64,000 bases of DNA from Anisakis pegreffii. Lineage: Eukaryota > Nematoda > Chromadorea > Rhabditida > Anisakidae. The first letter of the stretch is position 1; each line of letters starts with the position of its first letter. Under the pieces are notes generated by a model. It worked only from the letters and a program-made list of their open reading frames with translations. It did not search any database and was not told where the DNA came from. The stretch is from contig JAPYMA010000240.1 of assembly GCA_035041965.1 (NCBI GenBank), forward strand, positions 241,655 through 305,654, in the 5' to 3' direction. Both the position numbers and the translations under genes were made by a program. Positions 13,201-24,739 of this stretch are shown here, piece after piece.

Positions 13201-16200
13201 TGAATTCTACCGTCTCTAGCGATGAAAGTAACAACCATATGATTATTGCCATGCAAACGGTTGATTGGTATTCCTCACAAACAGTAAGCATGAAATGCAC
13301 TGCTTGAATTACTTCAGAATGCTTTGAAAAGATCTGATCCTTAAGCTGAAACTTCTTGGAGCTGTATCAATGGATAGGCCAAACTTCTCCGTTGAATTTG
13401 TAAACTGAATGTTCGATTATAAAACGGAAGCAATGATATGGATGGATTGCAGTGGCGTTCAATTTGGACGAAAATCTTAGAATCGGAAACTCAGATAAGA
13501 ACTAAAAGCAATAACTAACATAACTGGAAGTAACTAACATCTAACAATAACTAACAATAACAACTAGAAGCCCTACAGCATGATATAAATCTCATCCCGA
13601 AACGTTGAGGTAAATTCGTGACCTTCCCTTGCAGGATCAGAGCACTTCTCACATTTTATTCAGTCAAGTACAGTATCTATGGCAATCAAAAGAATTCCTG
13701 CAATGTTTGCCTTATTATCAGCACTTTTCACATGAAATAAATGATGATGGAATTTGCTTTGAATGTGTCCAAAAGTGTATTCTTTGAAATTTTACGTGAA
13801 TTATTCCTTCGTGGCATTGAAAAGTTCTGTATTGTTCTTTCGATAAATTGAACAATTGTTAATGAATAGAAAATTTGTTTGTTTTGTTTCAATTTCGAAA
13901 ACCAATATAAAAGACAGAAAGAATTTCCTTTCTATTGATAACTTCCGTAAATATTTGCCCAACTCACAATCAGAGCAACTTCCCCTCATCTTATCTGTTC
14001 CTTTTCTTCGTGGTATTGTTATTGCTGCAATTATTATAAATTATTATTCACATTGTCATTGCAAACTGCATTTGATTCTACGAACGCTATCGGAATCGCA
14101 CTTGCAGGCAACACCATTCATATTGAGACAGTGTCTTTGTTTGACTCTGCTTGAAGGATGCCGGAAGAATTTCTAAAATGATACGAATTTCCAAAATTTC
14201 CAATTAATTTCCAAAATATTTTCCAAAAGAATTTCCAAACTGATACAATATTTACAATAAAATTGGTGATACTTAAACTAGTAATCACATAATCAGGTGA
14301 TAATATCATCAACAGTAATGAATCTTTTAATGATTCTGTTGATTACGAAAACGACGCTTCAATACTCATTCTTACAAACGCAGATTCAGAAAACTACAAA
14401 ATTTATTCACTCCCTTATACGGTAGCCTGGAAGTGAAATTGTAGAAGTGTATATCTGTAAAGTAACTTTCCCTGGAAAAGCGCATCGGAAAAAGATACTT
14501 TCAACCGTAAGAAGAGCACTTGGAAGAAAAATGAGTTGAAAATAGTTTTAAAAAACATTAGAAAAAGCGAATTAGCTCTTACAGTGCTCACTCAACTGCA
14601 GTTAGAAGTTATTTTTGTTCGGAAGTGCCTTGACAATTCAGATTCATTGAGAAATTACTAAAACTCGTTTCAGTTTTGCAAAAAATTAAGCAGTCTTTCA
14701 AATCGTCGCATCTGATTGAACGAAACGTGACTGTGGAACAAAAAAAACGTCTCAGTAGTTGTTTTTATGGCAATTATTTCACATGAAAGCTTTTTTTGCA
14801 TCTGAACTTGCATCGAATTCACGATAATCACTTTTGTTTGACAAATGCAAAACATCATCTCATCATTTGATTTCACTGAATCAAACACCATTAAAACCAA
14901 TCATCAATATTTGGTGTCATTGAGTAGTTAACGTTGCATTTCCATTCCCTTCATCAATTTCCTTACTTCTTCTCCCCTTTCATGATTAAGGTTTTCAAAT
15001 CTCAATCGGAGATCATCTTCGACAACGTGGCATTTTCGTATTGATCAGTCTACACTGCTCACCACCAATGATAGACGAAAAAATCAGATACATCACCTTT
15101 AACTCCAACGAGACTGTAGTTTCGAATTTCGAATTGAAAAACAAAATTTGATTGTTGAAAAATTCGAATTGAAAAGCAAGCAATATTATTTGATCGTAGA
15201 TGTAAGGCTATAAGGGATATTTGAAACGAAATCAAATGTCGTCATATATGCGTGATAATTATGCAATGCGATTAAGCTTAAGCTCATGATCAGGTACGAG
15301 CATTACGCTAGGTTGAGGAGAACTCAAGTTTGAATAGTTCGTATACTATATGTTAAATCTCGCATATTATTTGTTCGTATATTATATGTTAAACTTAAAA
15401 TATTCGCTTAAATTCATGACACCCTCCCAAATAATACAATTTACTGATGAATGGTCCATATCATTGAACTGAACATGATCAGTGCAAAGGTGACCAGAAA
15501 GGTTGAGTGTTGAGTTACGTTCAAACGGAATCATATAAGTAAAACGCTAAATGAATGAAAACTCTGAACGGAAATTTTAAATTCGACACAGCATCATCAC
15601 CACTGTTCAAATGGTGAATCGTACACATTCTCATCACGAATTTCAAACCGCAAAACAAGCCAGCCAATGCACACACATTCAGCGGGATGATAAACGTATA
15701 CGCTGCCGAGGTATTCGTTCAATCAGCTTTAATCATTAAACTGAACAAGCGCCGAATGATATTATCAATTCGTATTTATACACCGCATCGAACTGAACAC
15801 ATAAGCTTATTTGTATTCATTTGACTGCTTACTGGCGATTAATGACGCCAGCTGACGGTCTACAATGATGCAATCGTTGTTCGTTTTACATCATCAATTG
15901 CTTTCCAGTCGGTATTTGTTTATTACGGTCCGTAATCGTTACAGATCAATCGCTTTTCAGTTGTTTATTTTATAGTTGCTTGTAATGATAGTTTATCGTC
16001 GCGTTTCGAATATTCATTGGAATTGATTGATCCGAAACGCAAACAATCACGCACGAACTGCAGAATCACAGAAGCAAACAGCTAAGGGCAAATGTTTGTC
16101 AGATCGGAATGCAAATCATAAATTCTTCTTCGTTACTCTCTGTAATACCTGTTAAATCAGTCACTCATTTTCAATTGTATTTCAGTTACATTCAGCTTCT

Positions 16201-17116
16201 CGATTTGGATTTTGTAAGTTAACACAGACTAAGTTCTTCGATTATTGAGTTACTGATTGCGTATTAAATTTATTTGTTAGGTTACCAGGATTCTCACAAA
16301 TGATTCTCAAAAAAGTCATTATGGTGTAAATTGCGGTCGTTGAAACCGTCTCGCTATATGAGTCTGTTCAAAGCGATGGTACAAAAAAATCGCACGATTG
16401 TTCAGGAAACGTGCTTAATAGTGCTTAAATAGCTTAATAGTGAAGAAGGAAAACAGTTATAATAGTGATGAGTTCAGAGATGTATTTTTAGTCAAATTGT
16501 TTACTGGCATGTTTTTTGAATCGTTTAACAAATTGCTCAGATGAATGACCACCTGCTTACATTCATTCCAAGAGTAAATCAAATGTAAGATGTAATGGAA
16601 TCTGCAGCGAGTTAGAACCTTTCCTCGGGTTCAAAGAGCATAGAATGGACGAGATTTTATCTCTCAACATATATCGAACACTGTTTTTGATTATCTGATG
16701 GTGATCATTCACCAACGGTGTGGTTTTTTATTTTAATTTTTATGCTTTATGAGGGCGACAAATTGTTCCGCATTGCATTTCATCTCTGATATTAATCTTT
16801 GAAACATCAGTGCACAGTTGGGTTGATGAAAAATATTTGAAAGATATTCGATGAGCTCTAGGATTGTTTTTCACTCAGATGAACAGAAGATTTGTTATGC
16901 AACTGTTTCGAGCAGCACAAAATTACTTCCTTACAATTGTAAGCATTTGTCAGATCACAAGAGGTTTACATTTAGGAAAAATTTCCAAGCACTTAGTTTC
17001 CCTCCACATACATTCCAGTCGAAATAGTCACGATCGATGAAAATTTCAGAGTCGCATCACTACCTCACAGTCAGAATGCATTAATCGATTCTATCTGGCT
17101 GCAACATTCCAGTGGA
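7229..17116. other. Long intergenic region without supported genes
   Basis: I looked for exons bounded by splice signals with recognisable protein families and found none. Open frames up to about 109 codons (for example 12004-12333 minus, 13856-14176 plus) are AT-driven and resemble no family I know. Minor structure: a 10-bp-arm hairpin near 9547-9577, short imperfect tandem copies of AATTTCCAAA at 14183-14240, direct repeats around 15330-15410, and TAACTAACA-type simple sequence at 13505-13560. The interval could hold promoters, ncRNA or genes with very short exons that I cannot see. Confidence 0.5.
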
Positions 17117-17645
17117 ATTATATCACCACAAAAAAACTACAACACTCTGCCCTCAGCATTTCAACCCCATTCGAAACTCAAATTCAGCGATCAATCTACA
17201 ACCAAAACAGTGCAGAAGATGCAGAATTTCGGAGTTGGTCAGAAGATCAACTAGAATACAAACTATGAACTTGAAACTACCAACTGACTCAATAGAAAGC
17301 ACATAATAGAAACTAGCTTGAAAATGCAAATAACCTGAAAATTCTACACTACAAACTATCAGTTGGATAGAAACTACATCACCACATTATATCACCACAA
17401 AAAACTACAACACTCTACTCTCAGCATTTCAACCCCACTCGGAACTCAATTTCAACGATCAATTCATAACCAAAACAGTGCATAAGATGCAGAATTTCTG
17501 AATTGATCAGTAGATTAACTAGAATACAAACTATGAACTCGAAACTACTAACTAACTCAATAGAAACCACATAATAGAAACTAGCTTGAAAATGCAAATA
17601 ACCTGAAAATTCTACACTACAAACTATCAATTGGGTAGAAACTAC
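17117..17645. repeat. Two-copy tandem repeat, period about 269 bp
   Basis: The copy at 17117-17380 is followed directly by a second at 17386-17645. They share long blocks, such as the start ATTATATCACCACAAAAAAC and the block around AACCAAAACAGTGCA, and differ by scattered substitutions and a one-base indel. The sequence is strand-asymmetric (A/C rich on +). It is not coding in a conserved way, because the two copies open different frames. Confidence 0.85.
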
Positions 17646-20600
17646 AAAATATAAAGGAAATAAACTACACTACACATTATAACATGAGTTTGGTGTAAGC
17701 AAACAAATTCCCTGGTCGTGAACAACATGATAAGTTGCGAATCGTAAGTGCAAACTCACTCACCCACATTACATTCGTTTTTACGAGCAGAGCCATCGAC
17801 AGCACGTGAAACACCTCATAGTATCGAAGTTCATCCTCAGAGCAACTGTAATGTTACCGGAAAGACTCATTTCCTCATAATGTGCCACAAAAAAGCTGCA
17901 GTTCTCTTTTGACTCTTCGTCAGTATCTATCGCTGCCTCGTAATGTAGCTAATCGCCTTTTCATCTTATGTGAAAGTTGAGTTGATGAATACAGCAAAAA
18001 GTGTTTTAAATTACAGTTTGAATGTCATTTGTTCAACGTTAATTGAACTGGTAGTACCAGTTGAAGTGGATATTAATTTAGTCATTCACTCAGCTAATCA
18101 ATATATGTTTCGCCCAATGGCCTCTTCAAGATCACTCTAATTATTACTATCATCAGGTTAATTGCTCCTCGTTTAAGTAACCTTTCAATAGAATCATACT
18201 AACAAACAAAGGTGCAACGTTGTGCTTTCTACAAGTCATTCCCCATTCATAATTTAAATTTACTGATTCAACAGTCGATAAGGTGAAGGTTTTAATGGGA
18301 TGAGTATCTTTATCGATAGCATCGGTGATACAATGCCGACAGAATAAGAACACATCTAAATTAATAACGATATGCTCAGTTAGCTTCTCTTGGCTTCAAT
18401 GGTGTTATCGATCATTCATAGAAACCTCTCGAAAGTTGCGTTCATAACTAAATATTGAAGCAAATAATCTGCCAGCAAGTAAAATATAAGTGTTCCAACT
18501 TGAGAATATTGGTATGTACAGAGTGAAAAATTTAGTGCTAACAATCGAACGAGCGTTTTTTTCCTTTCAATTTAATGCGATTTTATGAATGATGGTCGTC
18601 GCTAGTAATGTTCAATTGGGAAAGCCTTAAAAACAGCAATCATCATTCATAATTTGGCAGCAAATTGCAAGGAGAAAAAAGCTGTTCCGATAATCATTGC
18701 TCTATCAAAGACATTCAATCGATTCGGTGATCACGTCAGCGTGATCGTTGATAATTATTTGCGGTTAGCAGTGCATGCTGAAAGCGGTTTAGTCTGCATC
18801 ACGAGTGATAGTCTGCATCACGAGTGATAACCATGTGTTACCTATGAAAGTTTTAGTGAGTGATAACAAAAAATAGAATTGATGGTGAGCACTATTGACA
18901 ATTAACGCGATTGCTAAACAAAATGGAACGACGCTTCAGAAAAATGATGATCGAATGATAAGACGGCGATTGAATGTCACCGAAAGGAGCGTCGTGGTTG
19001 GGCAGGGAATGAAGTTTTTGCTTGCATTTACACGAACGAATGCCTTAAAATATTAGTTTCTGACAAAACTGGTTATTTCCGGTGTTTTAACTATTTCGTA
19101 CTTTTTAGAGGAAGTATCACAGTCAGTGACACATTATTATCGCTATCGTTAAAGATGAAATATGGCAAAACAATTTGAATGGAGGAACTCAACAATATTG
19201 AGAAAAAAAACCATCATCAATTGTGGTCTATCAAGCAATGATGACTACACCAAAAATTTATTGAGCATTCATAAAACTTGATAATGACTGAACGGAAGTC
19301 GTTAAAATGATGAGATTGATGCATTTTAGAGAAATTTTTCGGAAGAAAGTGGAAAACTTTTCGGAAAAAGCGAAAAACTTTTCTCCCATTTGGGGTGCTG
19401 TTTGTCAGAGTTGGAACGAGATCGCCGTGAGGTTAAACGTAATCGGAAACGAAAACCAAGAGCACACGATGAGTCATTCGGTACAGCCAATGTGCCCAAA
19501 CAAGTTCAGTGCTTGATAGTTGATAATCGGAGAGTAGCATAAATTGTTAACAGTTTCGACAGTTTTTGGTGTGATGTTGCGTTCAATTTTTCGGTGATTT
19601 CCTTTCTTTCTGTCACTTCAACTGTCACCACTTCACTGTGACCGATTTTTCACTAACCGAATTTTTTTCTGTCAACTCTATAAAACTCCGAATGAACTTC
19701 GTTGAATGCAATTATGACTTGATCATTATGATCACTTGATCATCTTACTTTATTTAGTGAATTGAGTTAATGATGAAATTCACATCTTCACACTGTAATT
19801 GAACATCAAATTATGGGCATATTTTGAGCTGAAATTTTACTCTCATATTGAATTGATGCAAAAAATTGTTTATGCAACTTGACTAGTGAAACATCATTAC
19901 CCTATGACAGTCATCAGCATAGGCTGAGTGAATTTTTTAATTTCATCACTTCAAAACATTACTTGTCAGTAGGAGGGGAGAAGGGGAGAGAGCGAGATAT
20001 TTTTCTCAGGAAGAGCTTTTAAGTTGTTAAGTTATAATAGAATTTTCAAATTCCTCTGCAGGACCGAAGAGGTTGGCGAATCATTGTTAATGGATTTTTT
20101 TCACACTTCCTTCATAAATTCCGAGAAGGCTTTCAAAATGTGTGTTCGATCATAACAAAATGAATATCGCGAAGTTTCGAGAGCAAACTCCTTTGACAGT
20201 TGGATTAGTTTGTTGATTTTCATGTGATTCTTCATCAGAACAGCAAAGACTATTAGAGGACTGATTAGCTGCATTCACATGGATTGCTGGAGGGGGGATG
20301 CTAGTCAACTATGTGGTTGAAGGAGAGTAAGCAGCTGCAGCAGCACGATATTGTGAAAGCAAGTGCTCTGTAACCACAACATTAGTGCACATTGATGTTG
20401 TACTGCAATGGTTCTTAACCTTTTTTCTCACCCTTTGCTTAAAATATTTTAAAATATCCTCGCATCCCTCACAACGTCCACTCTGTATCCGTCATCCACT
20501 ACAGTGAGTATCTCTGGTGCAGATAACTGTATACGTTCAAGCCTTTTAAAAAACATACGTTAAAATCCGCCCTTGTCTACTTTAATGTCAAACGAATGAA

Positions 20601-21955
20601 ATGTTATCTCGTGCCCTTTGAGAGTGCGAGCATTTTTACTTGAGAAATCCTATTGTACTGGATAGTCGGTGGAATCGCAAATTAAAGACAACTGTGAAGT
20701 TTGTTCGTAGCTAAACTCTTTTCGACGTATTTTCGACATTGTATTACTTCATTTATGATCAACCAATCGAATTTTATTCGATCATTATTGTTTTTTAACG
20801 ACATTTTTAACGAAGAAACTTATCGTAAACCATTTTTGATAGTAAGGAAATTTTTTATACACATTGACAGACACAATCAAATAGTTGACGATGATGAATG
20901 CTACTATAAACATAAGTCGACGGCACGCAGTAAAATTGGTTATTTCTCTAAATAATTCATTACGACGATTAGTTGCCTCATTGGATGACGAACTTCGTAT
21001 CACTATCACTCCTTTGGTGGACCAACACAGAGACAAGTCTTTCGACACCACAAAAACTTGGTGGCGTTATTCGTCACACAGTAACCAGCCAGCGCCCAAT
21101 CACGGCATTTTCGACTGAAGTCGTCCTTCTCAATATCACAATTCATATGGAATGGTTTCCCTGTAGAATATCGAAAATTACAAACAAATTTCTTTGCTCT
21201 GCTGAATATCTCACTTTTTTTTCATTTCAGACCATACATCACCTAATCATGTGAAAATTAGTTCGTTCCTTGGAAAAAAATCACATTAACTTTGACTTAG
21301 TCCATCGAATCGTTTGTGTTTTCTTAGTCGCAAAAAAATTTTGGTTGCAATGTCAGAAATCTATCATTAACTGGTTTTTGTGTTTATACTCATTGTCAGA
21401 ATGAATTTAGAGTCGAAATCGATTTTCGAATGATCATGCATCGAAGAAGCGATCATACGATTGAACTGACAAGGCCATCTCAATTGACAATGATCACTCG
21501 TCTCTAAGAAGAGAAATTTGGTGCTGATTCGAAATTTTTTATAAAAAAGTAATAAAACTATTGTTTTACATTCTGGTAGGTGTTCAGACGGTTCTTCGGG
21601 TTCACTGAGTTGACCTGAAAATGAATATGAATTATGCATTAGCAACCGTCAGTATTGCATCAGGTGATATTCTTCCAATCTTAACTATTATATAAAGTTG
21701 AACACTTGTCCGCAGTTGAAATGATAATTGATGTATGAGTGGGATGATTCTTAGTCAGTGGTTTTCATTCACCATAGGCGAATTCAATTTCGAAATCAAT
21801 TCAAGGAATTTAGACTAAGTTTGGATGCATCAAGACGTTGGAAGAAGGTGATTGATACTAGAAAGTTAGGTCTTCAAAAGGTATGATCATGCTATCAAAA
21901 TTGAATAAATATGGAATCCCAACGAATTCTTAAATATTCTCAAATATCAAAGCAA
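17646..21955. other. Intergenic region, no supported gene
   Basis: No family-level match is visible. A perfect 19-bp tandem duplication lies at 18791-18828. A possible hAT-like terminal sequence starts near 20404. Open frames at 20701-21254 and 21367-21645 overlap on both strands and show no domain. The last contains an acceptor-like TTTCAG but lies downstream of the TGA stop of the next gene, so I did not join it. Confidence 0.5.
18791..18828 (+). repeat. Perfect 19-bp tandem duplication
   Basis: The 19-mer AGTCTGCATCACGAGTGAT occurs twice back to back with no mismatch. Such a short exact duplication is probably recent replication slippage or a footprint of repair. No flanking element is visible. 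Confidence 0.9.
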
Positions 21956-24579
21956 TCAAAAGGTGAAATTCCACTCAGCCAAAACACCTGTAGTGCTCTC
22001 CGTGGTCGTCTCTACGCCTTCTTGTTCCAGCGCGGTGGGGGTTGTCTCATTTGTTAGAGCGTAGGAAGTGATCACTTCTGGTTCAACGTTTTGACCTTCG
22101 AATATGCCTGTTGACCTCAACTCACTTAGAGTGGCATTCGTTGTTTCATTGAAAACCATCTGTCTGCAAGGGAACTCCACGATGTCATAAGCCATTCCGT
22201 TGATTATTTTGTACTTTCGACAGAAATCGAATGTGTAATTTGTTTCTGCTAGAATCGTCAAATCCATGCTTTCGGGACATTTGACCAGATTGATGCGTTG
22301 TTCAGACGCATACTCGGCTAGTGCTGAGGCTTCCGATTCCAGTGACGTCGATGATTCTAATGATGAATCGGCTGGCAAACATGAGACATTTCGCAGTCTT
22401 TCTAAACATTCGGTAGCGCCGGTTTTTGAATTCTCCTTACAATCTCGTTCCACCTGTATTTCTGAGTCGTTCAACGAGCCCAGACTCTCCCATCGCAATT
22501 CGTTCACGTCTATAGGGCCAGGGGCTGGTTTCCCTTCGTGAGCTGCATCGAATATCGGGAAATCAGGAGCTTTGAGCGCAATCCTACCCATTTTTTCAGC
22601 ACTCGTTCCGTTCGCAAAAATCACTCCACTTTTCGGATTCAACGGCATCTCTTTCTGATGTTCTGACGAGGACACCCGTTGATTGAGGTTGGCGAAGAGT
22701 GCCTCTGATTGCTCACTGCTAGCCTCTTCGAAACTGCACGGTTCTCCACTGCCTGCAGTATTGCTGCAATTTCTTGCCGACTCTTCCAACGATGTCTCAT
22801 TGGAGGATGAGCTCAGGTTGAGCATCTCTTCTTCACTGTTCAACTCGGCTCCACTTGAAAGGTGCGAATACGATGAAGTTACTGAACTGGTCGAAAGGCT
22901 TGCGTAGTTGTCACTTTCTTCTGACGAGTTAACTGCTGCTGCTGCTCCTGCTGCTAGTTTAGAGTCTAATTGTAGTGAGTATTCTGGCTCAGTTGCAGTC
23001 TTTTGTTGGTCTTCGGCCACCGCAGCGATACTTCGTGCTCGATGATCAAGTGCTTGCCTTTCTTGGCTATCAAACTTAATGATCACTTGCCTGAGAGGTG
23101 TCGTGGTCGATGGCGACGTAAGATTCTGTAGAGAATCCGTTTCGTTAGTCTCTTCAGAAGGAAACATCACTTCGGTTTGTGGTGTTAGCTCAACAGTGGT
23201 GATATTATCGTTATCACTAGCATTCATCTCAGTTTGATACTCAGTGGATGCTGTCTCCTTGCTTGCACTCATATGATCAGTGCCTGTATGCTGGAAATTG
23301 TCTGAATCGCCTTCACGATCAGATTCATCCGCAGAGGCTGATTTCGGACGACTAACACCTTGCTTTGTGAGAATCTGTTGGTTTGCGCCATCACTATCTG
23401 CATTCTCCTCGTTGCCAGCGCCCTCTTCGTAGGATTTCGGTCGACTTTCGCCGCTCGACAGACTCGGCCGAATCTCTGCGCTTGCTCTGGAATCCTTGCG
23501 TCTTCTGTCGAGAATTTGCTCTTCTCCAGAAGACATTTCCAAAGACTGATGACCATTTTGTTGATCGAGTGCTTGTTGCTTTTGTTGCTGTCCATTTTGC
23601 TCGAGCTTTGCCAGTTCAGCATTCAGAAAATGTGAGTTGTCATATTTTGACGCTCTAGGTGCCAATGGTTGAATGAACACAGCTCTGTCCGCGGTATCAT
23701 CGGTGCGATCAAGTGGATTTGCATTGATCCAGTCGTCTGATTGTTCTGTACTACCGTAAACCGGATCCTGAAATTTCAACATTTGTGACTCGACTGTTTC
23801 GATCGATTTTTTTGCTCATTTTTCAATTTCACACCATTTTTTTTCACGTCAGTTGCAACGAATACCACAGAATTCAGATGCATATCAAAATGAGAATTCA
23901 ATCGTTTGTGATAGACACTTTGTGATAATTTCAATGAATGATTTCGTCGAATCGAACTGAGAATTAAAGAACAGTCACATTATCTGCACTGAAGTGTGTA
24001 GTTCTCGGGTGATCACTTGCATACGGTGAATACGCAGGAGCTGATCCGAACTGATCAATATCGCCTGACGATATTTGAGATTGTAGCTGTTCAAATGGTG
24101 AATCTGAAATGTCACCATTCACTAAGATTAAATGAATGGATCATTTAACAGCTTATCAATAATCAACTTTATCACAATCTTCTATCTTTAACTCGATTTA
24201 ACTCGATTCTATGGGACTTTTTCAGCACTTGAGCTCCCTGTTCACGATATAATGCACCTTGCCACCGGCTGCATTTCGTGAAATCACGTAGGTTCAAATA
24301 ATTCAAGGGAATGATACGAACTCTCATTAGTTATTCAAATACGCGATCAAATGGGCTGATGTTCCAAAATAAAATTCTCCCTCCATCGATACTAATTCTT
24401 CTCAAAGCATTGATTTTTATGAACCAGCTGACTGATTCGAAATTTTCACGGACAAAGAAAAAATTTGCTTACGATCAGTGAATCGCTCACTCACCTTCCG
24501 TAATGTGACAATCACCAAAATTTGGTTTTTGAATGAATGAAATGGAAAATAAGGCAGCGAATAGCAACAATAACAGCAT
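21956..24579 (-). CDS. Secreted Ser/Glu-rich protein, possible proteoglycan core
   Basis: Exons on the minus strand: 24495-24579, 23979-24103 and 21956-23767, giving 673 aa. Exon 1 encodes a clear signal peptide (starts MLLLLLFAALFSISF). Exon 3 is a single 1.8-kb open frame rich in Ser, Glu, Asn, Gln and Thr, with many N-glycosylation sequons. Ser-Gly dipeptides in acidic surroundings lie near residues 150, 175, 375 and 410 (MSSGEEQ, LSSGES, SSGAELNSEEE, GSGEPCSFEE), as in chondroitin attachment sites. The motif SRPKS occurs twice. Six cysteines fall in about 513-604, suggesting a small disulfide-bonded C-terminal module. I do not recognise the family. The donor of exon 2 (AAT|GTGACT) is weak but is the best phase-0 choice. 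Without it, exon 2 reads to a TAA and the product would be only about 75 aa. A TATA box lies 139 bp upstream of the ATG. Confidence 0.75.
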
Positions 24580-24717
24580 TTCCACAAAATCTCTTAAGAA
24601 GATATGTGAGCAGAGCACTACACGGCGTTTAATGAAATAATCTCCTGTGGACTAAACACACACACACTAATGAGAAGGAAGGAATTGGTCTGTGGTGAGG
24701 AAAATTTGGTTCAGGTG

Positions 24718-24726
24718 CTTTATATA
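24718..24726 (-). promoter_or_regulatory. TATA box of the secreted Ser/Glu-rich gene
   Basis: The minus strand reads TATATAAAG here, 139 bp upstream of the signal-peptide ATG at 24579. Strong TATA boxes are usually found on highly or stage-specifically expressed nematode genes. Transcription would be expected to start around 24685-24695. This is inferred from motif and position only. Confidence 0.6.
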
Positions 24727-24739
24727 CAATTTTCAGTAT

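Noticed and set aside
21367..21645. Minus-strand frame with an internal TTTCAG followed by an acidic stretch, just downstream of the Ser-rich gene
   Set aside because: The upstream gene ends in a TGA at 21956 and no donor before it would lead here; the exon-like part is too short to judge.
22266..23658. Plus-strand and third-frame minus-strand open frames opposite the Ser-rich exon
   Set aside because: Shadows of the 1.8-kb real frame; they have no signals of their own.
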